From Chryseobacterium polytrichastri (lineage in GTDB: Bacteria; Bacteroidota; Bacteroidia; Flavobacteriales; Weeksellaceae), in contig NZ_FRAV01000030.1 of NCBI RefSeq assembly GCF_900142445.1, positions 1-62,371 of the forward strand: a stretch of DNA of 62,371 nt, read 5' to 3'. Below are positions 1 to 7,662 of the stretch, piece after piece. Within the stretch, counting starts at the first letter, position 1. Every line of letters begins with the position of its first letter. The translations under genes were made by a program, and so were the position numbers. The notes beneath the pieces were generated by a model. It was not told the origin of the DNA, made no database searches, and was given only the letters and a program-made list of their open reading frames with translations.

Positions 1-80
1 CCACATTTTTCGAATCATTATCTTACGCCAAACCAAATGCACAACCAGTCTGAATTGAAAATGAAAACATACAAAACAAA

Positions 81-112
81 AAACCAAAGCAAAAATGTTT
101 TTGCTTTGGTTT
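81..112 (-). terminator. Intrinsic terminator of pfkA-gapA
   Basis: A perfect 15-bp inverted repeat (AAACCAAAGCAAAAA, 2-nt loop) lies 65 bp past the gapA stop. Read on the minus strand it is followed by a T-rich tail. This fits a rho-independent terminator for the glycolytic operon. Confidence 0.85.
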
Positions 113-176
113 AATTATCTATTTTTGACCTATAATCTGTATCGCATTTTTAGGACCAGACAGCTAAATTACTTTA

Positions 177-1187
177 TTAGTTAGATAAAGAAGAAGCGTG
201 TACAAGCATATCAACTAACTTGTTTGAATAACCCATTTCGTTGTCATACCAAGAAACAAGTTTTACGAAGTTAGGAGAAAGCATGATACCAGCGTCTTTA
301 TCAAAGATTGAAGTTCTCTTATCTCCGATGAAGTCTTGAGAAACTACAGCATCTTCAGTATATCCAAGGATACCTTTCAATTCACCTTCAGAAGCAGCTT
401 TGATTACTGAACAGATCTCTTCGTAAGAAGCAGCCTTTTCAATTCTCACTGTTAAATCTACTACAGAAACGTCAACAGTTGGTACTCTGAAAGACATACC
501 TGTTAATTTTCCGTTCAATGAAGGGATTACTTTTCCTACTGCTTTAGCAGCACCTGTAGAAGAAGGAATAATATTGTTTAGAGCAGCTCTACCACCTCTC
601 CAGTCTTTCGCAGAAGGACCATCAACAGTTTTTTGAGTTGCAGTTGTAGCGTGTACAGTTGTCATCAAACCTTCTACGATTCCGAAGTTATCGTGGATAA
701 CTTTAGCTAAAGGAGCTAAACAGTTAGTTGTACAAGATGCGTTTGATAAGATTTTGATATCGTCAGTAAGTTCAGTGTGGTTTACACCCATTACATACAT
801 TGGAGTATCATCTTTAGAAGGAGCAGAAAGAATTACTTTTTTTGCACCAGCGTTGATGTGAGCCTGAGCAGAATCTTTAGACAAGAATAAACCTGTAGAT
901 TCTACGATATAATCAGCTCCAATTTCATTCCACTTTAGGTTGTTCGGGTCTCTTTCAGCAGTTACTCTGATTCTTTTTCCGTTTACTACAAGGTCATTAC
1001 CTTCTACAGAAACTTCACCTGGAAAAATCCCGTGAACTGAATCATATTTAAGCATATAAGCCATGTATGTAGCATCGATAAGGTCATTAATTCCTACTAC
1101 TTCGATGTTGTCTCTTTCAGTCATTGCTCTGAAAACAAGACGTCCAATTCTACCAAACCCGTTGATACCTACTTTAATTGTTGACAT
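177..1187 (-). CDS. gapA: Type I glyceraldehyde-3-phosphate dehydrogenase
   Basis: Converts glyceraldehyde 3-phosphate, NAD+ and phosphate to 1,3-bisphosphoglycerate in cytosolic glycolysis. The 336-aa length is normal for the family. The Rossmann motif NGFGRIGR is at residues 9-16, the NAD-preferring Asp is near residue 35, and the active-site motif ASCTTNCLAP has the nucleophile Cys at 152. The C-terminal WYDNEMGYS motif is intact. The gene starts 30 bp after the pfkA stop on the same strand, so the two probably share a transcript, and a strong terminator follows. Identification is secure. Only the cofactor preference is inferred. Confidence 0.97.
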   Translation of the reverse strand: MSTIKVGINGFGRIGRLVFRAMTERDNIEVVGINDLIDATYMAYMLKYDSVHGIFPGEVSVEGNDLVVNGKRIRVTAERDPNNLKWNEIGADYIVESTGLFLSKDSAQAHINAGAKKVILSAPSKDDTPMYVMGVNHTELTDDIKILSNASCTTNCLAPLAKVIHDNFGIVEGLMTTVHATTATQKTVDGPSAKDWRGGRAALNNIIPSSTGAAKAVGKVIPSLNGKLTGMSFRVPTVDVSVVDLTVRIEKAASYEEICSVIKAASEGELKGILGYTEDAVVSQDFIGDKRTSIFDKDAGIMLSPNFVKLVSWYDNEMGYSNKLVDMLVHASSLSN

Positions 1188-1217
1188 AATAGTTTGTTTT
1201 AATTTATATTAAAAATA

Positions 1218-2204
1218 TTAGATTGCTAAAATTTCTGAAATCAATAAAAGATCCTGATTGATTTCATTGTGTTTTTTAATGGCTTCTTCAATAGGAGTAT
1301 ACACAACGTCATTGGAACGCATTCCTGCCATCACATTTGTTTGTCCTTCCATTAATCCTGTTACGGCTCCATAACCCAGTCTGCTTGCCAATACTCTGTC
1401 TGCACAGCTTGGAGAACCTCCTCTCTGCATGTGTCCCAAGATTGCTACACGAATGTCATAATCCGGGAATTCCTTTTTTGTTTTTTCTGCTAATTCGTAA
1501 ACGTTGGCTAATTTTTCACCTTCAGCCACAACAACGATGCTTGAAGCTTTTCCCGTTTTCTCGGCACTTCTGAAATTAGCAAAAAGCTCATCAATACTGT
1601 CTTTCTTTTCAGGAATCAAAATATCCAAAGCACCAGTTGCCAACCCGCTATTTAAAGCAATAAAACCGGCATCACGACCCATTACTTCTACAAAGAAAAC
1701 TCTGTTGTGAGAGGTTGCGGTATCACGGATCTTATCAATCGCTTCCATGGCGGTATTCAAAGCAGTATCGTAACCAATGGTATTATCAGTTCCGAAAATA
1801 TCGTTATCAATGGTTCCGGGTACACCCAAAACTTTGATTCCGAATTCTTCATTAAAGATTTTAGCCCCAGTGAAAGTTCCGTCTCCACCAATACAAACCA
1901 ATGCATCAACACCGTGTTTTACACAGTTGTCATAGGCTTTCTGACGACCTTCTTTGGTTTTGAATTCCATGGATCTGGCGGATTTCAGAATGGTTCCCCC
2001 TTGGTTGATTATATTTTTTACGGAACGAGCTCCCATTTTCAGGAATTCATCGTGGATAAGGCCATTATAGCCTTCTCTTACTCCGTAGCATTCGATATTA
2101 TAATAATTTGCGGTTCTTACCACCGCTCTTAATGCAGCATTCATACCCGGAGCATCACCTCCTGAAGTAAGAACGGCAATTTTTTTTACAGCACTCTCTT
2201 TCAT
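1218..2204 (-). CDS. pfkA: ATP-dependent 6-phosphofructokinase
   Basis: Phosphorylates fructose 6-phosphate to fructose 1,6-bisphosphate, the committed step of glycolysis. At 328 aa it is a bacterial PfkA-type enzyme. It shows the N-terminal nucleotide loop TSGGDAPGMN (about residues 13-22), the GGDGTF motif, the catalytic PGTIDNDI segment with its Asp base, and the C-terminal GHMQRGGSPS substrate motif. It is the first gene of a two-gene operon with gapA. A -7-like box (TAGATTTG) lies about 20 bp upstream of the ATG, so the leader is probably very short. Nothing is degenerate. Confidence 0.97.
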   Translation of the reverse strand: MKESAVKKIAVLTSGGDAPGMNAALRAVVRTANYYNIECYGVREGYNGLIHDEFLKMGARSVKNIINQGGTILKSARSMEFKTKEGRQKAYDNCVKHGVDALVCIGGDGTFTGAKIFNEEFGIKVLGVPGTIDNDIFGTDNTIGYDTALNTAMEAIDKIRDTATSHNRVFFVEVMGRDAGFIALNSGLATGALDILIPEKKDSIDELFANFRSAEKTGKASSIVVVAEGEKLANVYELAEKTKKEFPDYDIRVAILGHMQRGGSPSCADRVLASRLGYGAVTGLMEGQTNVMAGMRSNDVVYTPIEEAIKKHNEINQDLLLISEILAI

Positions 2205-2224
2205 CTAGTAAAAAATTTCGAACA

Positions 2225-2232
2225 CAAATCTA
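2225..2232 (-). promoter_or_regulatory. Candidate -7 box for pfkA-gapA
   Basis: On the minus strand this reads TAGATTTG, matching the Bacteroidota -7 consensus TAnnTTTG, 20 bp before the pfkA ATG. No clear -33 TTTG is seen at the usual spacing, so the call rests on one element. Confidence 0.45.
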
Positions 2233-2287
2233 CAAAAACAAGTTCAGATAATGGTAGTAAGTTTATAAGACTTTTGAATATAAATTA

Positions 2288-3157
2288 TTAAAAATGTCTA
2301 AAATTAGTGGGTTTAAAGATATATCTCGCAGTTTTGGTTTCGGAAGCATTTACATCCAAATCATACCAAGGCGAGGTATTTTTACTAAAAGGATTGGAAA
2401 GTAGGTGAATCGATTGAGCAGGAGTGAATCCTTCGGCTAATAAAAATAACTTTTGCCCTGCTTTGTTTTTAGCTACTCCGGCAATAAATACAACATGTCC
2501 CGGACTTCCCGGATTGATTAAAATATCTCCTGTTTTTAAATCAGAATTTTTTATAACAGGTTTTGTTTCCTTATTTAAGGATATGGTTCCGGCATAATTG
2601 AAAATCAAATCTAAATAATTTCGAAAGCTTTTATAGGAATCATCGAAGGCTGATGTTTTTCTAAAGCTTACCGAATTATCGTTAACAAAAGCTCTGATAC
2701 CATTTTTATAATCATTCCAGCTGACCAGATCTCCGTTTGTAAAATGAAATTTTATCTCATCAAATTTCTTAGCTTTAAATAAATACTCAGCTCTCAGACG
2801 AATAGCAGCGTCGGCACATTGTTGTAGATCTTTAGTTCCGGTATCAATATCAAAGATGGCCTCATGAACGTTTTGTGTTGCAATGGGAGTACCATCATAT
2901 TTTAAGATGGGGCTTCCGTACGGTTTCAGCTTAAAGTTCTCAATAAAGTATCCGAAGGAATCTGGTTTTTCGTCAACCCATTCATAGTCTTTTGGTGGAG
3001 AGAATCTTTCTTTGATGGTATTTTTATCTTTCTTGATTGTAACTAACGTTTCAGAAATTAAATTTTCATTTGAGTCTGTTTTTATTTGTGATGAGGTTTT
3101 ATCGCTGTTACAACTTGAAAGTAATAGGAGAGTAATGAGAAATGATATTTTTTTCAT
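2288..3157 (-). CDS. DUF4846-family lipoprotein
   Basis: A 289-aa exported protein of unknown function. The N-terminus is a lipoprotein signal peptide (hydrophobic stretch, then LLLSSC, Cys at residue 16). The body fits the DUF4846 family: a CADAAIRLRAEYLF segment near residue 115 and the conserved GDILINPGSPGHVVFIAG stretch near residue 215. The latter, with its His, resembles the His-containing core of NlpC/P60-like amidohydrolase folds, but catalysis is not established. The gene stands alone. The 84-bp gap to pfkA carries the pfkA promoter, so it is transcribed separately. The family is clear; the role is not. Confidence 0.8.
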   Translation of the reverse strand: MKKISFLITLLLLSSCNSDKTSSQIKTDSNENLISETLVTIKKDKNTIKERFSPPKDYEWVDEKPDSFGYFIENFKLKPYGSPILKYDGTPIATQNVHEAIFDIDTGTKDLQQCADAAIRLRAEYLFKAKKFDEIKFHFTNGDLVSWNDYKNGIRAFVNDNSVSFRKTSAFDDSYKSFRNYLDLIFNYAGTISLNKETKPVIKNSDLKTGDILINPGSPGHVVFIAGVAKNKAGQKLFLLAEGFTPAQSIHLLSNPFSKNTSPWYDLDVNASETKTARYIFKPTNFRHF

Positions 3158-3184
3158 GTGTATGTAATTTATTGAAAGATAAAA

Positions 3185-3300
3185 AGTTTTGTTGGAAAAT
3201 CGCTAAGGCGCAATTTCTTTTAATAACAATATGCTTTAAGACGCAAGGATTTTATCTATGATAAAATGTAAGATGCAAATTATTACAATGTTAATGGTAT
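3185..3300. repeat. Possible dispersed intergenic element
   Basis: The gap upstream of the DUF4846 gene contains CGCTAAGGCGCAATTTC and AAGACGCAAGGATTTTATC, followed by a short ATTTTATC/GATAAAAT hairpin. It resembles the small repeats common between flavobacterial genes, but only one copy lies in this window, so repeat status is a guess. Confidence 0.25.
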
Positions 3301-3321
3301 AAGTGGATATTCAAAAAGGAT

Positions 3322-3660
3322 TTAAACAACATCTTCAGGAATCAACAATTTCCCCCAATCATTCAGCTGCCAAAGAATTTTAACCAGTTTTTCTCCCAGT
3401 TCAGTTAGGCTGTATTCAACTCTGGGAGGAAGCTCGTGAAAAGATTCTTTCATTAAAATTCCATCAGCAACCATTTCATTCAGTTGTTGATTCAGAACTC
3501 TTCGGTCAACTTTAGCAATTCCGCGAAGAAATTCACTCGGACGCTTTTTGCCTTCATTGATTTGCCAGACAATAGGGATTTTCCATTTTCCACTAATGGT
3601 ATTGACGGCAACTTCCAATGGACAAATTTTATTTTCTTCAACAGATTCTTTTGTATTCAT
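3322..3660 (-). CDS. HxlR-family winged-helix regulator
   Basis: A 112-aa MarR-superfamily transcription factor. The HxlR signature is clear: a Cys near the start (CPLEVAVNTISGKWKIPIV), then RPSEFLRGIAKVDRRVLNQQL as the recognition region and the wing LPPRVEYSLTELG. Members often sense electrophiles or oxidants through the N-terminal Cys (here about residue 13), which is family knowledge. No target is adjacent: the upstream region is a 440-bp gap with a palindromic repeat, and HxlR genes usually control a divergent oxidoreductase that is missing here. The family assignment is firm; the regulon is unknown. Confidence 0.9.
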   Translation of the reverse strand: MNTKESVEENKICPLEVAVNTISGKWKIPIVWQINEGKKRPSEFLRGIAKVDRRVLNQQLNEMVADGILMKESFHELPPRVEYSLTELGEKLVKILWQLNDWGKLLIPEDVV

Positions 3661-3781
3661 AAAATTGACTTTTTTATCCCTATGGGTGAAAAATATGCGG
3701 TATTGCTTATGATGTAAAGCTTTTCGACCTTTGTAAAAATATAAAATTTTAAAGAAGGGCTCTTTCTTTACAATAGATAAA

Positions 3782-4006
3782 AAACTTGTTTAAACTTTTT
3801 ATTTTAACCACAAAAGAGATAAAAGATTAGCATATTATTTATTTAAGTTCATAATGAACTGCAAACAAGAACACATAAGTTTAAAAAAATCTTTGATTTT
3901 TATTCTTTTGTAAGCTTTGTTTTCAAATAGTTCAACTTTAAATGAGTCAATAATAGCTTTTGTATCTTTTGTGGTTAAATTTTTTAATTAGTTTAAACAG
4001 GCTTAA
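3782..4006. repeat. 225-bp long-palindrome element, copy 1
   Basis: This fills most of the gap between the HxlR and AlkC-like genes. The left end (AACTTGTTTAAAC ... TTTTAACCACAAAAGA) is the imperfect reverse complement of the right end (TCTTTTGTGGTTAAA ... GTTTAAACAGGCTT). The symmetry continues to a central AAAATC-TTT-GATTTT hairpin near 3892, so the whole element could fold into one long stem. A second copy in the same orientation is at 12762-12986. It has no coding capacity. Confidence 0.8.
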
Positions 4007-4055
4007 TATAAAGCTTATCATTAAACTGAAAAAAAGAAAACATTAGCCTTTAATG

Positions 4056-4089
4056 CGGTTAAATTTAGAATTAGTTTAAACAGGCTTAA
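4056..4089. repeat. Solo right end of the long-palindrome element
   Basis: A second copy of the element's right terminus. The 21 bases at 4069-4089 are identical to 3986-4006, and the similarity extends left through GGTTAAATTT. It abuts the AlkC-like start codon (11 bp away), so it probably lies in that gene's leader or promoter. Confidence 0.65.
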
Positions 4090-4100
4090 AAATAAAAATA

Positions 4101-4898
4101 ATGGAAAAACGAAAAGGCGCTCGTTCCACAAAAGATATTCCCAAAGATATTTTAGACCAATTAAATCGTGGCGAAATAGAAACGGCAAATCTTACGGAAT
4201 GGTTGGCAGTAGATCAAAAAATATTGCTTGAAAATTTATTGAAACAGAATAATAGATTAGAATACCTGAAAGAGATTCTAGCACAGGTAAATGGTTTGAA
4301 AAAACAAACCGTGAATACCATCAATGAAGCAATCGGAACAGAAATTTTAAATTTGATTTTGAAAAATAAAGATGATGAATTTTTAGCTATTATTTCAACA
4401 CATTCGTCAGATTTAGTGCGTTGTTGGGCAACTTATGCGATTGGTGAAGATCCTAATGTGACGATTGGTGAAAAGTTAGAAAGGATTAAAGTTTTTGCTG
4501 CAGATCAACATTTTGGTGTTCGTGAAATTTGTTGGATGGCTGTTAGGCCAGATATTTCAACTCACCTTCATGAAGCTTTGTCGATTTTATCAACTTGGAC
4601 GAATAACCAAGACGAAAATGTAAGACGTTTTGCCAGCGAATCAACACGGCCACGTGGAGTTTGGTGTAGTCATATTGATGCATTAAAACAAAATCCTGAA
4701 TTAGGGTTGGTGATTTTGGAGTGTATGAAATCTGATTCTTCAAAATATGTTCAGGACAGTGTTGGGAATTGGCTGAATGATGCCAGTAAATCACAACCGG
4801 ATTTTGTGAGAAATCTATGTGAAAAGTGGATGGAAGAAAGCCTGACAAAAGAAACAAGATATATTGTTAAAAGAGCATTACGAACCATTCAGAAATAA
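4101..4898 (+). CDS. AlkC/AlkD-like HEAT-repeat DNA alkylation repair protein
   Basis: A 265-aa all-helical protein that resembles the ALKC/ALKD DNA glycosylases, which excise 3-methyl and 7-methyl purines by cradling DNA in HEAT-like repeats. The best evidence is RRFASESTRPRGVW near residues 180-193, which matches the conserved ASExTRPR segment of the AlkC branch, preceded by helical repeats such as VRCWATYAIGED and VREICWMAVRP. The first 60 residues are more divergent. It converges on the TIGR03915 gene with only 10 bp between stops, so a repair gene faces a second repair module. The leader contains the solo repeat end. A non-enzymatic HEAT scaffold remains possible. Confidence 0.7.
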   Translation: MEKRKGARSTKDIPKDILDQLNRGEIETANLTEWLAVDQKILLENLLKQNNRLEYLKEILAQVNGLKKQTVNTINEAIGTEILNLILKNKDDEFLAIISTHSSDLVRCWATYAIGEDPNVTIGEKLERIKVFAADQHFGVREICWMAVRPDISTHLHEALSILSTWTNNQDENVRRFASESTRPRGVWCSHIDALKQNPELGLVILECMKSDSSKYVQDSVGNWLNDASKSQPDFVRNLCEKWMEESLTKETRYIVKRALRTIQK

Positions 4899-4908
4899 AA
4901 TAATCAGA

Positions 4909-5667
4909 TCACCTCTTTTCGGTTAAATACTTCCAATATCTTTTCGGAACATGCTGGATGTGTAATTTTAAATTCTTCCTTTCAACAATATTAGTCTTCG
5001 TAAAATACCGCTGCCAAAGTGTTTGATACTGATTTTCTTCATCATGAAACTTTTGCTGATACTTATGGAAATCTAATTTTTCATCAGGATAAAAGAAATC
5101 GCAATTTTCAAGATCGAACAAGACTCCGTAGTTTCTTCTGAGGTCGTAGATCATCCATTTTTGATCCTGATAACGGTCTTTAAAATGTTTCCGGATTAAA
5201 GGAAGTACATTAAAGTCGGGATCTATTTTAGCAAAGAAAACATCATCCTGCATTTTTTCAAAACGAACAAAAGCGGTCATTCGGTGTCTTTCTCTACTAA
5301 CAGATTTGCAAATCTTAGATATTTTCAGGATATCGTTGTCTGCATAGTTTTGCAGAATGTTTTCGGAGGGATTTTTTATAGATTGCTTTACGGCGGATAA
5401 TATAAGCTGCTCCAATGCTATATCTTCGGATAGATAAACTTTTACCAATTCATGAATTCCTGCCTTGCCAATATTTTGTTCTAATTTATTTAAAACCCTT
5501 TCCGCTTTCTCAGTCTGAGTAATAACTTCATGAATTTCCGCAAAAATATTCTCCTGATAAAATCTTTCTTTACTTGCAATCTCCACCTCTTTATAACGAT
5601 ATTCGAAAACTTCAAATATTGCTGTGAAAAGGCCGTCGAAACTTCCGTCGTAGAGTAGAGTGGTCAT
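4909..5667 (-). CDS. TIGR03915-type putative DNA repair protein (DUF4130)
   Basis: A 252-aa protein of the family named 'putative DNA metabolism protein', found almost always beside the radical-SAM protein TIGR03916. The hallmark N-terminus is present (LLYDGSFDGLFTAIFEVFEYR), as is the central FVRFEKMQDDVFFAKIDPDF segment. The family is usually linked to base-damage repair because its partner carries a helix-hairpin-helix; the biochemistry is unsettled. Here the partner lies 0.5 kb upstream, separated by a small unknown gene. The start at 5667 is preceded by a low-complexity GTTGAG-rich tract. Confidence 0.82.
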   Translation of the reverse strand: MTTLLYDGSFDGLFTAIFEVFEYRYKEVEIASKERFYQENIFAEIHEVITQTEKAERVLNKLEQNIGKAGIHELVKVYLSEDIALEQLILSAVKQSIKNPSENILQNYADNDILKISKICKSVSRERHRMTAFVRFEKMQDDVFFAKIDPDFNVLPLIRKHFKDRYQDQKWMIYDLRRNYGVLFDLENCDFFYPDEKLDFHKYQQKFHDEENQYQTLWQRYFTKTNIVERKNLKLHIQHVPKRYWKYLTEKR

Positions 5668-5731
5668 GTTGAGTTGGAGGGTTGTTGAGTTGGAGAGTTA
5701 TAGAGTTTAGGAGTTTTAGAGTGAATTGATA
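5668..5731. repeat. Degenerate tandem repeat (GTTGAGTTGGAG units)
   Basis: GTTGAGTTGGAG occurs twice (from about 5669 and 5684), followed by decaying GAGTT/TAGAGT units. On the minus strand it reads as CTCCAACTCAAC repeats ending directly at the TIGR03915 start codon, so it forms the whole immediate leader of that gene. Confidence 0.6.
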
Positions 5732-5792
5732 TTTAAGCCTTAGAATTATTAGTGAAATTCGTGAAAAATATTTGTGCAATTTGTGTTTGAAA

Positions 5793-6206
5793 TTAAATTT
5801 TATAACAAATCAATTTTAGTTCATTTTCATCCATTTCAAGGTGAAACTGACCAATTTTTTCAATTATTAATTGAATGTTTTCTAAATCTTGGATATTAGT
5901 AGAATCAATGAGTTTAGGGAAAATTAGATATTCAATTTCTTTGTATTCAAGCCAATCATTGAAAGAATTATTTCCTTCAAATCCTGTTTGCCAATAATCA
6001 AACTCAAAAATGCTATCCTCATTTAAATATAAATGCCCAATTCTATTGTTTTGAATTTTCTTGATTTCTTGAGTATTGTCCACAATTGCTTCAATCAATC
6101 TTATCCATTTTGAATTTGACATAAATTGTTGAGAAAATCTTGAAACAGCTTTCTCAATATCTTTGATTTTCTGTTCACTATATCTTAAGGCTTTTTTTGT
6201 TCTCAT
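5793..6206 (-). CDS. Unrecognised 137-aa protein between repair partners
   Basis: A soluble, charged, alpha/beta-looking protein without signal peptide or membrane segments. A basic helical start (KKALRYSEQKIKDIEKAV) is followed by FMSNSKWIRLIEAI, a Trp/Tyr-rich middle (FEFDYWQTGFEG) and an acidic end. The SNSKW stretch faintly recalls small DUF6678-type proteins, but I would not assign it. It sits 2 bp downstream of the radical-SAM stop and is probably translated from the same message. It is absent from the usual two-gene arrangement, so it may be an accessory factor or a later insertion. Confidence 0.6.
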   Translation of the reverse strand: MRTKKALRYSEQKIKDIEKAVSRFSQQFMSNSKWIRLIEAIVDNTQEIKKIQNNRIGHLYLNEDSIFEFDYWQTGFEGNNSFNDWLEYKEIEYLIFPKLIDSTNIQDLENIQLIIEKIGQFHLEMDENELKLICYKI

Positions 6207-6208
6207 AT

Positions 6209-7468
6209 TTAAAATAAAGTCAACTGCTGCGAAAACTGATTCTGAAATTTAGAAGTACTTCCGCCAACCAATAATTTTCTGAGATTAATATCAGTCAAAT
6301 GTCTCAAATGAATATTTCCAGAAGCAAAATCAATAAAATATTTGGCTCTGTTTACCGCTGCTCCCAACTTTTTAAGATGATCTATTGTCAACACCTGAAA
6401 ACGTCTTGCACTCACAATTTTTTGAGCTGTTTTTACGCCGATTCCTGGGATTCTTAAAATAAGTTGATACTCTGCGGTTTGTAAATTAATGGGGAATTGA
6501 TGAAGATTTCTCAACGCCCAGCTTAATTTGGGGTCAACTTCCAAATCCAGAAATGGCATCGTTGGATCTAAAATTTCTTCTGCTTTAAAACCATAAAATC
6601 TCATTAGCCAATCTGATTGGTAGAGACGGTTTTCACGGAGCATGGGAACTTCTGTCGTTAAAGAAGGTAATCTTTTATCTTCCAAAACGGGAACATAACC
6701 GGAATAATAAACCCTTTTCAGATTAAAGTTTTTATAAAAATGATCAGCCACTTTGATGATTTGGAGGTCATTTTCATTCGTTGCTCCAACAATCATTTGG
6801 GTAGATTGTCCGGCAGGCGCAAACTTCGGAACTTTTCTGAAAATTTTCTTTTCGTCTTGGTATTGCGTAATTCCTTTTTGAATGTATTTCATTGGATTGA
6901 GCATATCCTGTCTGTTTTTTTCAGGAGCTAATAATTTCAATCCACTTTCTGTGGGAATTTCAATATTAATAGATAATCTGTCGGCGTACAAAGCGGCTTC
7001 CTGCATCAATTCATCACTCGCTCCGGGAATTGATTTTAAATGAATATATCCATTAAAATTTTCTTCCAAACGTAATTTTTTCGCCACACGAACCAAACGT
7101 TCCATTGTAGTGTCGGCATTTTTAAAAATACCTGAGCTTAAAAATAAGCCTTCAATATAATTTCTTCGGTAAAAATTAATGGTTAGGTCTACGACTTCTT
7201 CTACCGTAAATCCGGCTCTTTTAATATCATTTGAACTTCTGGAAACACAGTAAGCACAATCGTAAATACAATGATTGGTCAATAGAATTTTGAGAAGAGA
7301 CACACATCGCCCGTCTTCGGTATAGGTATGGCAAATCCCGCTTGCAGAACTGTCTCCCAAAGCGCCTTTTTTATTCTTTCTCGAACCTCCGCTGGATGAG
7401 CACGAAACATCATATTTCGCTGCATCGGCAAGAATTTCGAGTTTTTCTTTCAGACGTTCAAAATTCAT
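6209..7468 (-). CDS. TIGR03916-type radical-SAM DNA modification/repair protein
   Basis: A 419-aa radical-SAM enzyme. The iron-sulfur ligands are clear in CIYDCAYC (CxxxCxxC, about residues 67-74), within a typical radical-SAM barrel. A C-terminal helix-hairpin-helix (IPGIGVKTAQKIV, about residues 344-356) implies DNA binding. The family is named a putative DNA modification/repair protein and pairs with TIGR03915, encoded downstream here. The N-terminal tract SCSSSGGSRKNKKG is a family feature. The reaction is unknown; repair or modification of damaged bases is inferred. It is the first gene of the probable operon 7468-4909. Confidence 0.85.
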   Translation of the reverse strand: MNFERLKEKLEILADAAKYDVSCSSSGGSRKNKKGALGDSSASGICHTYTEDGRCVSLLKILLTNHCIYDCAYCVSRSSNDIKRAGFTVEEVVDLTINFYRRNYIEGLFLSSGIFKNADTTMERLVRVAKKLRLEENFNGYIHLKSIPGASDELMQEAALYADRLSINIEIPTESGLKLLAPEKNRQDMLNPMKYIQKGITQYQDEKKIFRKVPKFAPAGQSTQMIVGATNENDLQIIKVADHFYKNFNLKRVYYSGYVPVLEDKRLPSLTTEVPMLRENRLYQSDWLMRFYGFKAEEILDPTMPFLDLEVDPKLSWALRNLHQFPINLQTAEYQLILRIPGIGVKTAQKIVSARRFQVLTIDHLKKLGAAVNRAKYFIDFASGNIHLRHLTDINLRKLLVGGSTSKFQNQFSQQLTLF

Positions 7469-7662
7469 TTTTTAAATTGAAAATATTAATATTAGCTGGT
7501 GTTTTCTGTTCAAATGTAGTTCCAAAATTGATAAATATCAATCTTTTTTGATGGAAGTTATCCACAATTGGCAGAGACAAAATTACTATATTTACGGTCA
7601 TTAATTTATGCGTGAAATCGTAAACTTACGATTATATCTCACTCATCATAAAAAAGATCCAT

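Noticed and set aside
3..53. An open frame ending in TGA that could be the C-terminus of a plus-strand gene cut by the left edge (ends ESLSYAKPNAQPV).
   Set aside because: Only 16 codons are visible, another frame is also open, and no feature identifies a gene.
1337..2132. Plus-strand open frames opposite pfkA (60-141 codons).
   Set aside because: They mirror the strongly conserved pfkA frame; no start signal or recognisable product.
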